DNA from: Marinobacter sp. Arc7-DN-1
GTDB taxonomy: Bacteria; Pseudomonadota; Gammaproteobacteria; Pseudomonadales; Oleiphilaceae
Length of the DNA stretch: 64,000 nucleotides
Direction of reading: 5' to 3'
Assembly: GCF_003441595.1 (NCBI RefSeq)
Contig: NZ_CP031848.1
Coordinates: 3,658,001-3,722,000, forward strand
Shown here: positions 55,296-63,995 of the stretch, in pieces
Position numbering within the stretch: the stretch's first letter is position 1
How the letters are laid out: each line of letters begins with the position of its first letter
Notes under the pieces: generated by a model
Told to the model about the DNA's origin: nothing
Database searches by the model: none
Seen by the model: the letters and a program-made list of their open reading frames with translations, nothing else
Position numbers and translations under genes: made by a program

Positions 55296-56481
55296 GATAT
55301 CCGGCCTTTGCGGTTTGGTTGAAAACCAGTTGTTCAAACTGTTCGATCTGCGAATTCCAGCTCTGGTCCAGGGCATCCAGTCGGGCCTGGGCCCGGACCC
55401 GGTTCAGCAGTGTCGGTTGGTCGGCCAGGCGGAGCGCGCTGTCAACATAGGCTTCGTCCTGATCCAGGGGCACCTTCATGCCGTTTTCTTCGTGCCGGAT
55501 ATGCTCGGCCGCCGCGGCATCATCGAAAGCAACCACGCCAAGGCCACTGGCCATGGCTTCGAGAACAACGTTGCCGAAGGTGTCGGTCTTGCTCGGGAAC
55601 AGGAACAGGTCTCCGGAGGCAAAATGCCGGGCGAGGTCATCACCGCGTCGGGCGCCGCAAAAAACGTAATCCGGATGGCGCTCGGCCAGTTGCCGCCGCA
55701 GGGGGCCGTCCCCCACCAATACAAATTTTACCTGGGGGTGAAGCCCCCGGATGCGCTCGAAACAGGCAACCGCCATACGAAGGTTTTTCTCCGGTGCCAG
55801 CCGGCCCACATAAAGGATGGCCCGGTCGTTGGCCTGCACCCCCCAGGACTCTCGCAGGGCATTGTCCCGCCTGTGAGGGGTGAAACGATGACAGTCAACT
55901 CCCCGGCTCCACAGCCCCGTTGCCGGAATGCCCATGGCACCGGTTTTCTGCTGCATTCTCCGGGTTGGCACCAGGGTGATGGCGGTGCGGTTGTGGAACC
56001 ACCGACCATAAAGGCAAAGCAACCGCTCAAGCACGCCGACACCGTAGTAACGGCTGTAACTATGGAAGTTGGTATGGAAGCCGGAGCTTACCGGAACGCC
56101 CAGCTGCCGTGCCGCAGATGTGGCGGCCACACCCAGCGGGCCCTGGGTTGCCACATAAACGGCGTCGGGGCGGTCAGCCGTCCAGAGCCTTTTCAGCCGG
56201 CTGCCGCGCACGAGTCCGAAGCGCAGGTCCGCATAACCGGGCAGGGGAAATCCGGTAACCACATGTTCGCGGGTAAACAGCGCCTCGCCAGCGCCGGCGG
56301 AATGGCCGTTGCGCTCATGCTGCTGTCGCGGCCGTATAACGGTTACCCGGTGTCCACGCTGCATCAGCCCCTGGCATAAATGTCTGAGCGTATTTGCCAC
56401 ACCATTGATTTCCGGCGGAAAGGTCTCCGAAACAATGGTAATGTGTTGTTGGCGCCGGCTGGCCTTCATGGTCTCGGTCAC
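55261..56481 (-). CDS. GT4-family glycosyltransferase
   Basis: A 406-residue glycosyltransferase of the GT-B fold. Seen: N-terminal ITIVSETFPPEINGVANTL, YVGRLAPEKNL in the nucleotide-sugar domain and the GT4 motif KTDTFGNVVLEAMASG. This layout is shared by mannosyl- and sulfoquinovosyl-diacylglycerol-type enzymes, so a lipid acceptor is plausible. The start is a GTG at 56479-56481 with AGGA six bases upstream; the ATG four codons in is the alternative. Its end overlaps the PAP2 phosphatase gene. Confidence 0.9.
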   Translation of the reverse strand: MTETMKASRRQQHITIVSETFPPEINGVANTLRHLCQGLMQRGHRVTVIRPRQQHERNGHSAGAGEALFTREHVVTGFPLPGYADLRFGLVRGSRLKRLWTADRPDAVYVATQGPLGVAATSAARQLGVPVSSGFHTNFHSYSRYYGVGVLERLLCLYGRWFHNRTAITLVPTRRMQQKTGAMGIPATGLWSRGVDCHRFTPHRRDNALRESWGVQANDRAILYVGRLAPEKNLRMAVACFERIRGLHPQVKFVLVGDGPLRRQLAERHPDYVFCGARRGDDLARHFASGDLFLFPSKTDTFGNVVLEAMASGLGVVAFDDAAAAEHIRHEENGMKVPLDQDEAYVDSALRLADQPTLLNRVRAQARLDALDQSWNSQIEQFEQLVFNQTAKAGYHAINKQSVSLL

Positions 56482-56595
56482 GGTGTTTCCTGTGCTTCCT
56501 CGGGCATGCCTCTACTATGAAAACCTGGCATGACAGTGATGCGACACTCCCGTGACATTCCCTTTACCTGTTAAACGCACCGATCCGGAGACGAT

Positions 56596-57633
56596 ATGCA
56601 AACACGAAAGCTTGGAAAAACAGATATCGACGTTACCCTGATCTGTCTGGGCACCATGACCTGGGGCGAGCAGAACACCGAGCAGGAGGCATTCGAACAG
56701 CTGGATTACGCCGTGACCGAAGGCATTAATTTCATTGATGCGGCGGAGATGTATCCGGTGCCCCCCAGGGCCGGGACCCAGGGGCTTACCGAGACCTATC
56801 TGGGAAACTGGCTGGCCAGAAGAGGCAGGCGCGATGATCTGGTGATTGCGTCCAAGGTGGCAGGGCCCGGCAATGGCCTGACCTACCTCCGTAATGGTCC
56901 GCGCCTGACCCGTAACCACATCATTGAAGCCTGCGACGCCAGCCTGAAGCGTCTGCAAACGGATTACATTGATCTGTACCAGGTGCACTGGCCGGACCGC
57001 AGCACCAACTTCTTTGGCAGGCTCGGTTATGAGCACAACCCTGATGAGCAATTCACACCAATCGAAGAGACTCTTGAGGCGCTGGATGAGCTGGTGAAGG
57101 CGGGCAAGATCCGGCATGTCGGCCTTTCCAATGAGACGCCCTGGGGCACCATGGAATACCTGCGCCTGGCCCGAGAGCGAGGGTGGCCCAGGGTGGCCAG
57201 CATCCAGAATCCCTACAACCTTCTGAACCGTTCGTTTGAGGTTGGTATGGCCGAAATTGCCCACCGGGAACAGGCAGGTTTGCTGGCCTATTCGCCGCTG
57301 GCGTTTGGCATGTTGTCCGGCAAGTATCTGGGGGGCAAGTGGCCGGAAAAAGCGCGGATGACCCTGTATGAGCGATTCAGCCGGTACACCAGTGACCGTG
57401 GTATGGAAGCCACCCGGGCCTATGTCGAGCTTGCGCGGCAGCACGGGCTGTCGCCGGTTCAGATGGCGCTCGCATACGTTAGCAGCCGCAGTTTCGTCAC
57501 CAGTAACATCATTGGTGCGACGTCCATGGAGCAGCTGCGTGAGAACATTGGTTCCACCCGGATCACCCTGAGCTCCGAGCTGCAGGAGGCGATTGAGGCG
57601 ATTCACCAGGAATTCACCTACCCCTGCCCCTGA
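56596..57633 (+). CDS. tas: Tas-like aldo/keto reductase
   Basis: A 345-residue NADP(H)-dependent aldo/keto reductase. The catalytic tetrad is D48, Y53, K87 and H131 (FIDAAEMYP, SKVAGP, YQVHWPD), and the cofactor-binding SNIIGATSMEQLREN is at the C-terminal end. The closest recollected relative is E. coli Tas, whose physiological substrate is unclear. GGAG six bases upstream supports the ATG. It is a single gene. Confidence 0.92.
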   Translation: MQTRKLGKTDIDVTLICLGTMTWGEQNTEQEAFEQLDYAVTEGINFIDAAEMYPVPPRAGTQGLTETYLGNWLARRGRRDDLVIASKVAGPGNGLTYLRNGPRLTRNHIIEACDASLKRLQTDYIDLYQVHWPDRSTNFFGRLGYEHNPDEQFTPIEETLEALDELVKAGKIRHVGLSNETPWGTMEYLRLARERGWPRVASIQNPYNLLNRSFEVGMAEIAHREQAGLLAYSPLAFGMLSGKYLGGKWPEKARMTLYERFSRYTSDRGMEATRAYVELARQHGLSPVQMALAYVSSRSFVTSNIIGATSMEQLRENIGSTRITLSSELQEAIEAIHQEFTYPCP

Positions 57634-57652
57634 GGTTCTTCTGTCAGACGGG

Positions 57653-57692
57653 CTGCAGCCCTGTTCACCCGCCAGGCCGGGCGGGGTTGCAG
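57653..57692 (+). terminator. Long hairpin after tas
   Basis: CTGCAGCCC and the GGGGTTGCAG half, with a nested CCCGCC/GGGCGG stem, form an interrupted 15-bp hairpin 20 bp past the stop. There is no T-run; it could serve Rho-dependent or RNA-stability functions. Confidence 0.45.
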
Positions 57693-57764
57693 TTACAGTC
57701 TGAAATGTTGGGGATTATTTTTTGACGAAAATGCGCTGATCCGGTGACAAAAAGACGGCGTGTT

Positions 57765-57780
57765 TGTGTGCAAATTCACA
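57765..57780. promoter_or_regulatory. CRP/Vfr-like box upstream of the small secreted-protein gene
   Basis: TGTGTGCAAATTCACA matches TGTGA-N6-TCACA at nine of ten fixed bases. It lies 80 bp upstream of the next ATG, a distance suitable for class I or II activation by a CRP-family regulator. Confidence 0.5.
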
Positions 57781-57859
57781 TCTTTCTGGCGCTGAATCAT
57801 TAGACTTTAGCCATAGGTATCCGTAGACTCCCGTTTCGGAAAAGGTCTCAGTCAGTGTC

Positions 57860-58183
57860 ATGATTATTCGCATCTTTGTCGCATTACTCGCTCTCAATCT
57901 CGTCGCTTTCGTGGTTCGCGCCGAAGCTTCCGGGCGTGTGTTTGAAGGAGTCGAAAACGCGCCGACGACCGAAGAAATTTACGAGCTGCAGGAGCGGATG
58001 TCCGGCAATTTTGATAACGACAGCTCCGAGGCTTTCGCCGAAATCGGTTCACGGCTGCTGAGCCTCACACTGACCCGTTCCAGGAATACCGGTAAGCAGT
58101 ATGCCTCCGATCCGGCCCAGGCGGATCATGGCATTACTCTGTTGAACGAGGGCGCCCGCCTGAACCTGAAGTGGAACTTCTGA
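57860..58183 (+). CDS. Small secreted protein of unknown function
   Basis: A 107-residue protein. The N-terminus (IIRIFVALLALNLVAFVV, then RAEA) is a Sec signal peptide with likely cleavage after residue 21-23. The mature part is acidic, helical and unlike any family I recognise; it has no cysteines. A Met-Ile start with few ribosome-site matches leaves the start moderately certain. It sits between tas and the acetyl-CoA hydrolase gene with its own regulatory region, so it is probably monocistronic. Confidence 0.65.
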   Translation: MIIRIFVALLALNLVAFVVRAEASGRVFEGVENAPTTEEIYELQERMSGNFDNDSSEAFAEIGSRLLSLTLTRSRNTGKQYASDPAQADHGITLLNEGARLNLKWNF

Positions 58184-58354
58184 TAATTCCCCTTTCTTCC
58201 TGCTGAGCCTGTTTCGGTTGGCTCGTCCGGTCTGGTCCCATCTCTGCCGTTGTTGCATGCAAATCCCCGAATCATGACTTGGCGCATTGTGTATGCCTGG
58301 AGCTCGTGTGATTATCCCCGTTGACATCCTGACTAGCCCCTAAGGAGCTTGGTA

Positions 58355-60565
58355 ATGGCAGTGGATAAAGTGCGGGTTTCGAACGATGTGAATGCCAGTG
58401 TTGATGAAGTGATTCGCCGGGTTGGCAAGAATATTACGCTGGGATTGCCTCTGGGGCTTGGAAAGCCGGTCCGGTTTGTTAATGCGCTCTACCAGCGGGC
58501 CAAGGATGACCCGGAAATCCGGTTGCATATTGTCACGGCGCTGTCGCTGCTGGCGCCCAAAGGCGGTTCATCACTGGAGCAGCGCTTCATGGGCCCGTTT
58601 GTCGAGCGCCTGTATGGAGGTATACCGGAACTGGCCTATGCCCGGGACGTATCGTCAAATCGCCTGCCACAGAACGTCCAGGTCTCGGAGTTCTTCTTCA
58701 AGGCCGGAAGTTACCTCAATAACCGCTCCCAGCAGCGCCATTACGTTTGCACCAACTACACGCATGCCGTCCGAGACCTGATGGCGGTGGGGGTCAATGT
58801 AGTTGCACAGATGGTGGCTCCGGGCGAGGCTCACGGCCAACCCGGGCAGGTCAGTCTGAGTTCTAATCCGGACCTGACACTGGACCTGATTCCTCTGCTT
58901 CGGGAGCGGGAAGCCGCGGGCACACCGGTTGCCGTGGTGGCTGAGATGAACCAGAACCTGCCCTGGTTCGGGCACCATGCCGCCATTGAGGCAGACAAAT
59001 TTGATGTTGTGCTTGACCAGCCGTCCAGCGACTATCCGCTTTTCTCCGCACCGCCGATGTCTGTCAGTCCGGAAGATCATTTGATTGGCTTTTATGCCAG
59101 CGCTCTGCTGAAGGACGGAGGCACCCTCCAGGTTGGCATTGGGTCACTGGGTGCCGCCCTGGTCCACAGCGCCATACTCCGGCACGGTCACAACGATGCC
59201 TGGCGGAAAGTGTTTGATCACCTCCGGGTTGATCAGCGCTTCCCGGTGGTCAGCGAGGAGGGCGGAACCGGGCCTTTCGAGCAGGGGCTTTATGGCTGTA
59301 GTGAGATGATGGTCGATGGCTTTTTGTACCTGATGCAGGAAGGCATCCTCACCCGTGAAGTTTATGATCACGCCGGCCTCCAGTCGCTGATCAACCGTGG
59401 CGACATTACCGGCGAGGTGTCCCTGGCCACGCTGGATGTGCTGCGCCGGGAGAAGCTGATCGACAGTCCGCTGCGGGCCCGGGATGTGCACTGGCTGGTC
59501 CGGCACGGGATTTTCAGGGAGACCGTGGAATTCAAGGGTGGGCGGCTGCGTGCTGGCGATCAGTCCGTTGAGGGCGATCTGGACAACCCGGAAGCCCGGG
59601 AAGCCATTGAAACGCTGATCCTCGGCGACCGCCTCACGGGGGGCATTGCCATGCACGGTGGCTTCTACGTCGGCCCCGAGAGGTTCTACCAGTGTCTCAG
59701 AGAGCTGACCGACGAGCAGCGTGAGAAGGTCTGCATGACCAGCGTGAACTTCATCAACCACCTCTACGATCACCGGTTTGGCGACCAGAAACTGAAAGCG
59801 GCGCAACGGGTCCATGGCCGCTTCATTAATTCGGCGATGATGTACACCCTCAACGGCGCCGGGGTTTCGGACGGTCTGGACGACGGCCGGGTTGTCAGTG
59901 GCGTGGGTGGCCAGTACAACTTCGTTGCCATGGCCCACGAATTGCCCGGTGCCCGATCCATCCTGACGTTGCGCAGTACGCGCTCATCCCATGGCAAGGT
60001 GCTCTCCAATATCGTGTTCAACTATGGTCACTGCACCATCCCCCGCCATCTGCGGGATATTGTGATCACCGAATACGGTATTGCCGACCTGAGGGGGCAG
60101 TCGGACGAGCAGGTGTTCCTGCGGCTGATCCGTATTGCCGATTCACGATTCCAGCAGGAGCTTCTGAATAAAGCCCAGAAGGCTGGCAAGGTGGACGCTG
60201 CCTTCAAATTGCCTTCGGACTGGTGCAACAACACCCCGGAAAGCATCCGTCGCGCGGTGTTGGTGACCGGCGACAGTGGCCTTTTCCCTCCGTTCCCGTT
60301 TGGCAGGGATTTTACCGATGAAGAACTGGCGTTGGGGAAAGCCCTTAAGGGGTTGAAGGCCGCAACCGCCACTCGCCGTGGTAAACTGGCGACTCTGTTG
60401 CAGGCCCTCCGGGCCCGGGACGACGAAGGCCGTTATCGGGCCCTGCTTGAGCGCATGGGTCTGTCGGCCCCTTCGGGGTTGCGGGACAAGCTCGACCAGC
60501 GCCTGGTTATTCATGGCCTGCAGCAGCTCGAGTCACCACCGGATACAGGAAACCCGAAAACCTGA
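58355..60565 (+). CDS. Acetyl-CoA hydrolase/transferase-family protein (long form)
   Basis: A 736-residue CoA-transferase/hydrolase. The N-terminal part (about 20-300) has NITLGLPLGLGKPVRFVNAL and the later VGIGSLGAAL oxyanion-type glycine motif. A GCSEMMVDGF segment carries the likely catalytic glutamate. The C-terminal domain ends with SVGGQYNF-like (here GVGGQYNFVAMA), RSTRSSHGKVLSN and ITEYGIADLRG. It is longer than the 500-residue bacterial type. Substrate is unresolved. AAGGAG eight bases upstream supports the ATG at 58355. Its stop overlaps the next start (TGATG). Confidence 0.85.
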   Translation: MAVDKVRVSNDVNASVDEVIRRVGKNITLGLPLGLGKPVRFVNALYQRAKDDPEIRLHIVTALSLLAPKGGSSLEQRFMGPFVERLYGGIPELAYARDVSSNRLPQNVQVSEFFFKAGSYLNNRSQQRHYVCTNYTHAVRDLMAVGVNVVAQMVAPGEAHGQPGQVSLSSNPDLTLDLIPLLREREAAGTPVAVVAEMNQNLPWFGHHAAIEADKFDVVLDQPSSDYPLFSAPPMSVSPEDHLIGFYASALLKDGGTLQVGIGSLGAALVHSAILRHGHNDAWRKVFDHLRVDQRFPVVSEEGGTGPFEQGLYGCSEMMVDGFLYLMQEGILTREVYDHAGLQSLINRGDITGEVSLATLDVLRREKLIDSPLRARDVHWLVRHGIFRETVEFKGGRLRAGDQSVEGDLDNPEAREAIETLILGDRLTGGIAMHGGFYVGPERFYQCLRELTDEQREKVCMTSVNFINHLYDHRFGDQKLKAAQRVHGRFINSAMMYTLNGAGVSDGLDDGRVVSGVGGQYNFVAMAHELPGARSILTLRSTRSSHGKVLSNIVFNYGHCTIPRHLRDIVITEYGIADLRGQSDEQVFLRLIRIADSRFQQELLNKAQKAGKVDAAFKLPSDWCNNTPESIRRAVLVTGDSGLFPPFPFGRDFTDEELALGKALKGLKAATATRRGKLATLLQALRARDDEGRYRALLERMGLSAPSGLRDKLDQRLVIHGLQQLESPPDTGNPKT

Positions 60566-61035
60566 TGACAGCTTCACAAGCAAGACCCGACGTTTTTACC
60601 GTTCACTATGTACTGAAGAACAAGATCGGCGAGCTGGTTGATACTTCTGAGGGCAGCGAGCCTTTGCATTTTGTCTACGGCAGCCCCGGGATTATTGAGG
60701 GTATCCAGCAGGCCGTGAAGGACCGCAACGTGGGCGACTGCCTTGAGGTGACAGTGCCGCCGGCGATGGCCTATGGCGAACATAAGCCGGAGCTGGTGCG
60801 CAAGGTGCCACGCTCACTGTTTGAAGGCATTGAAAACCTGCAGGTTGGCATGAAGTTTCAGACCAACACCGGGGACGAAGCGCAAATCGTGCAGGTAGTT
60901 GGTATCGATGGCAATCTGGTCAGGGTTGATGCCAACCACCCGCTGGCGGGCTTTACCCTGTACTTTGATCTGGAGATTGTCGGCCGCCGTGAAGCGACGG
61001 AAGACGAGGTAGCTCAGGGCCACCCGCTGTTCTGA
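60565..61035 (+). CDS. SlyD-like FKBP-type peptidyl-prolyl isomerase
   Basis: A 156-residue FKBP with the SlyD layout: an isomerase domain (VHYVLKNKIGELVDTSEGSEPLHFVYGSPGIIEG) interrupted by an insert-in-flap chaperone domain (VPPAMAYGEHKPELVRKVPRSLFEG to HPLAGFTLYFDLEIV). The His-rich nickel-binding tail of E. coli SlyD is missing. It is translationally coupled to the acetyl-CoA hydrolase gene (one-base overlap), an odd partnership. Confidence 0.92.
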   Translation: MTASQARPDVFTVHYVLKNKIGELVDTSEGSEPLHFVYGSPGIIEGIQQAVKDRNVGDCLEVTVPPAMAYGEHKPELVRKVPRSLFEGIENLQVGMKFQTNTGDEAQIVQVVGIDGNLVRVDANHPLAGFTLYFDLEIVGRREATEDEVAQGHPLF

Positions 61036-61163
61036 CGGGGCGGTCTTTGTCTTGGTCCAGCTCGCCAGCTCCGGTCTCAATCGCTGGACTTACGGGCGAA
61101 TAAAACACCCCATGACCCGGGTCTCTTTTGTTTCCATTTCCCGACAAGCCTATGAAGCCGGTG

Positions 61164-61289
61164 TGACACATCGGTGACCAGCAGGTGATGTGTCTGTGAC
61201 ATCGCAGGGCAAACTGACTGCGCCGGAGCTGTGTCACGGGCTGTAACGAAACAGCGGTTCCATGTATATTTCTGAATAGCATGTATAAT
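61164..61289 (+). promoter_or_regulatory. Regulatory region of the RstAB-like system
   Basis: The 334 bp between the SlyD-like gene and the response regulator holds no gene. It contains a TATAAT at 61284-61289, 80 bp before the GTG start, with a poor -35, and an 8-bp inverted repeat GACACATC/GATGTGTC (61164-61194) inside a cluster of TGTGAC words. The latter could bind a regulator, possibly the response regulator itself. Confidence 0.4.
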
Positions 61290-61369
61290 TGCTGTTACAG
61301 CAGGTTGCCTGTATTGTCAGGTACACAGAATGACCTGAAACCGGAATAACAAAACCAGAGACGGATGGC

Positions 61370-62098
61370 GTGGAACAGACAAACGAAAGTTGGCGAATTC
61401 TGATTGTCGAGGACGACGAGCGGTTGGCTGAGTTAACCCGTGAGTATCTTGAAAGCAACGGGTTGACCGTCTCCCTGGAAACTCACGGTGGCCCCGCGGT
61501 GGAGCGGATCCGCAACGAGCAGCCCGACCTGGTGGTGCTGGATCTGATGTTGCCGGGGGAAGATGGCCTGTCCATCTGTCGCCGGGTGCGTCCATTCTAT
61601 TCCGGCCCTATCATCATGCTGACAGCCCGCACGGATGATCTGGATCAGGTTCTTGGTCTGGAGATGGGCGCGGACGATTACATTGGCAAGCCGGTCAAAC
61701 CCAGGGTTTTGCTCGCCCGTATCCGCGCCATGCTGAGACGGGTAACCGAGGCGGGGCAGGGTTCAGCTGATGAATCGAGCGGCGAAGAGCCGGTGCGCCT
61801 TCAGTTCAATGACCTGGTTGTCGATCGCTCCATGCGTGAAGCCTGGTTGAACGACGAGAGTATCGATCTGACCAGCGCCGAATTTGACCTGCTCTGGCTG
61901 CTGGCCAGTAATGCGGGCCGGGTCCTGAGTCGGGAAGAAATCTTTACGGCGCTGCGCGGTATCGAGTACGACGGCCAGGATCGCTCCATTGATGTTCGGG
62001 TGTCGCGGATTCGCCCCAAAATCGGTGATGATCCTATCCATCCACGGCGCATCAAGACCGTTCGCAGTAAAGGCTACCTGTTCGTAAAGGAAGCCTGA
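61370..62098 (+). CDS. RstA-like OmpR-family response regulator
   Basis: A 242-residue regulator. The receiver domain has acidic E14/D15/D16, phospho-acceptor D58 in VVLDLMLPGEDG, T84-like TART and K in GKPVKP. The C-terminal winged helix of OmpR type contains SAEFDLLWLLASNAGRVLSREEIF and RIKTVRSKGYLF. The start is the GTG at 61370; an ATG five bases up is out of frame. It precedes its kinase by 67 bp. RstA resemblance is by recollection; the target genes are unknown. Confidence 0.92.
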   Translation: MEQTNESWRILIVEDDERLAELTREYLESNGLTVSLETHGGPAVERIRNEQPDLVVLDLMLPGEDGLSICRRVRPFYSGPIIMLTARTDDLDQVLGLEMGADDYIGKPVKPRVLLARIRAMLRRVTEAGQGSADESSGEEPVRLQFNDLVVDRSMREAWLNDESIDLTSAEFDLLWLLASNAGRVLSREEIFTALRGIEYDGQDRSIDVRVSRIRPKIGDDPIHPRRIKTVRSKGYLFVKEA

Positions 62099-62165
62099 CG
62101 ATTCAGTCGCTGGAACCGGCGTGCAAACGGCCTGCACACCGGTGTTCCATGCCAGGGTTGGTATC

Positions 62166-63740
62166 ATGCCCCTGAAGTTCTTCCTCAAGCTCTATGCCCG
62201 CCTTGCCGGCCTCACTGCGCTGGTTGTTCTTTTGTGTGCTCTTCTGTTTGCCGGTATCAATTCGGTCCGCTCCCAGTTCTGGCATGAGCGCTTTCCTGAA
62301 CCTGTGATACGGTGGCTGGCAGCCGCGCCTGCGCCGGCGCAGCAATATCATTGGCTGAGATCGACGGTTGATTTCCGTGTGGGTGCCGCCTCCGAATTTG
62401 TCCTTTCCCAGGTGGCCCTCGAGAGGCTGGGTTACGGCCAGGTGGTCGGAATTGAGAGTGGTGCCGGGTACCGGGTACTCATCGCGGGTCTGTCCGGACA
62501 GGTTTTGCAACTGCGCCTGACCAACCCTTACCACGATGTGGCTGAAACCACCGGGCTGATCTTCCGCTGGCATCTTGGCTCAGCGCCGCCCGAGAATCGT
62601 CCCGATGTTGCTGCCCAAATGGCACGGGCCCTCAATGTCGAGGTTCGTCCTTTGGATGACTCAGCCCTGCTGCCGGGTTCGGATGTTCTGGGCCAGGTTG
62701 CCGACCGTGGCCTGGCCGTCTACACAGAGGGCTCTGATGGCTCTGGCAGAGTCATTATTCAACTCTCGGACGGTGAGCTGTTCCGGATTGATATGCCGGC
62801 TCCCTTCAGCGCCTGGTCCTGGCCCGTTGTTCTCCTGCTGGTTATGGTGCTGGGTGGCGTGCTTGCGGTGGCCCTGTTCCTGGCGCTCCGGGAAGTGGAT
62901 AACAATCTCAGAACCGTCGAGTCGGTGGCTGTTCGCATAGCCCGCGGCGAAATGGGGGCAAGGGTTCAGGCGGGCGAAGGGACCCTGGTTTCCCGGTTGG
63001 CAGCTTCCTTTAACGGCATGGCCGAACATATCCAGCGGCTGGTGCAGGTGCAGCGGGAAATGATTCACGCGGTGTCCCACGAATTGCGCACCCCGGTGGC
63101 CCGGATCCGGTTTGGTGTACAGATGATCGAGGATTGTCAGGATCAGGCCTCGCTCCAGAAACAGCTGGACGGTATTGACGGCGATATACAGGAACTGGAC
63201 GAACTGATCGACGAGATTCTCACCTACGCCAGGCTGGAGCAGGGCGGCCCGGTTTTCTCCCTTCAGGAAACCTCGGTAACCGACATCGTCCGCCAGGTGG
63301 TTGCGGAGCAGCAACTGGTGCGATCGGAGCTGAGTATTCAAGACAATATTGATGAGATGTCCGAACGCTGGGCACTGTCGGATGTCGAGCCTCGTTACCT
63401 GCACCGGGCTATTCAGAATCTGGTTGGTAACGCTGGTCGCTATGCGGCTGGCAAGGTCGTCGTAAACTGTCATTTTGACGAGGATAACTGCCGGATTGAC
63501 GTGGAGGATGATGGCCCCGGAATTCCGGAGGAGGACTGGGAAAAAGTGTTTACGGCCTTTGCCCGGCTGGACGACAGCCGCACCCGTACTTCCGGCGGCT
63601 ACGGTCTCGGTTTGTCCATCGTCCGGCGGATTCTGTATTGGCATGGCGGCCAGGCTTTCGTCAGCAGAAGCGACACCCTCGGCGGCGCGAAGTTCAGCCT
63701 GGTCTGGCCCAGAAAGAAAGCACTGGATTCGATTGTGTGA
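62166..63740 (+). CDS. RstB-like sensor histidine kinase
   Basis: A 524-residue membrane kinase. Transmembrane helices lie at about 10-30 and 218-240, with a periplasmic region of some 185 residues and no recognised domain. A HAMP domain follows, then the H box MIHAVSHELRTPVARIRFG with H305, the N box IQNLVGNAGRYA, DDGPGIP and a C-terminal GYGLGLSIVRRIL. The ATG at 62166 begins the first helix. It is paired with the upstream response regulator. A terminator lies 148 bp downstream. Confidence 0.92.
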   Translation: MPLKFFLKLYARLAGLTALVVLLCALLFAGINSVRSQFWHERFPEPVIRWLAAAPAPAQQYHWLRSTVDFRVGAASEFVLSQVALERLGYGQVVGIESGAGYRVLIAGLSGQVLQLRLTNPYHDVAETTGLIFRWHLGSAPPENRPDVAAQMARALNVEVRPLDDSALLPGSDVLGQVADRGLAVYTEGSDGSGRVIIQLSDGELFRIDMPAPFSAWSWPVVLLLVMVLGGVLAVALFLALREVDNNLRTVESVAVRIARGEMGARVQAGEGTLVSRLAASFNGMAEHIQRLVQVQREMIHAVSHELRTPVARIRFGVQMIEDCQDQASLQKQLDGIDGDIQELDELIDEILTYARLEQGGPVFSLQETSVTDIVRQVVAEQQLVRSELSIQDNIDEMSERWALSDVEPRYLHRAIQNLVGNAGRYAAGKVVVNCHFDEDNCRIDVEDDGPGIPEEDWEKVFTAFARLDDSRTRTSGGYGLGLSIVRRILYWHGGQAFVSRSDTLGGAKFSLVWPRKKALDSIV

Positions 63741-63887
63741 ACCAGCCCTCACTGACTCACCTGATGTAACAAAGCTGCTACACAAGCGCTACTGAAGTTT
63801 CCTGCTTCGGCGTCAATAATTGAAAACGTAAGGGATGACTTTTGAGGTTGTAGTTCTTACGAACTTCCTTGTTTCATTCGTCATTTG

Positions 63888-63914
63888 AGGGCTGGTTTTC
63901 CGGCCCTTTTTTTT
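63888..63914 (+). terminator. Terminator of the RstAB-like operon
   Basis: AGGGCTGG and CCGGCCCT (one G-U pair) with a TTTT loop, followed by eight T residues. Confidence 0.9.
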
Positions 63915-63995
63915 GTCTGCCGCCAAATTCCGGATTGTTCACTCTTTCCCGGGGCCTCTGCTGTTAGAATCGGAAAAAACAACAGGAGGCCGTCC

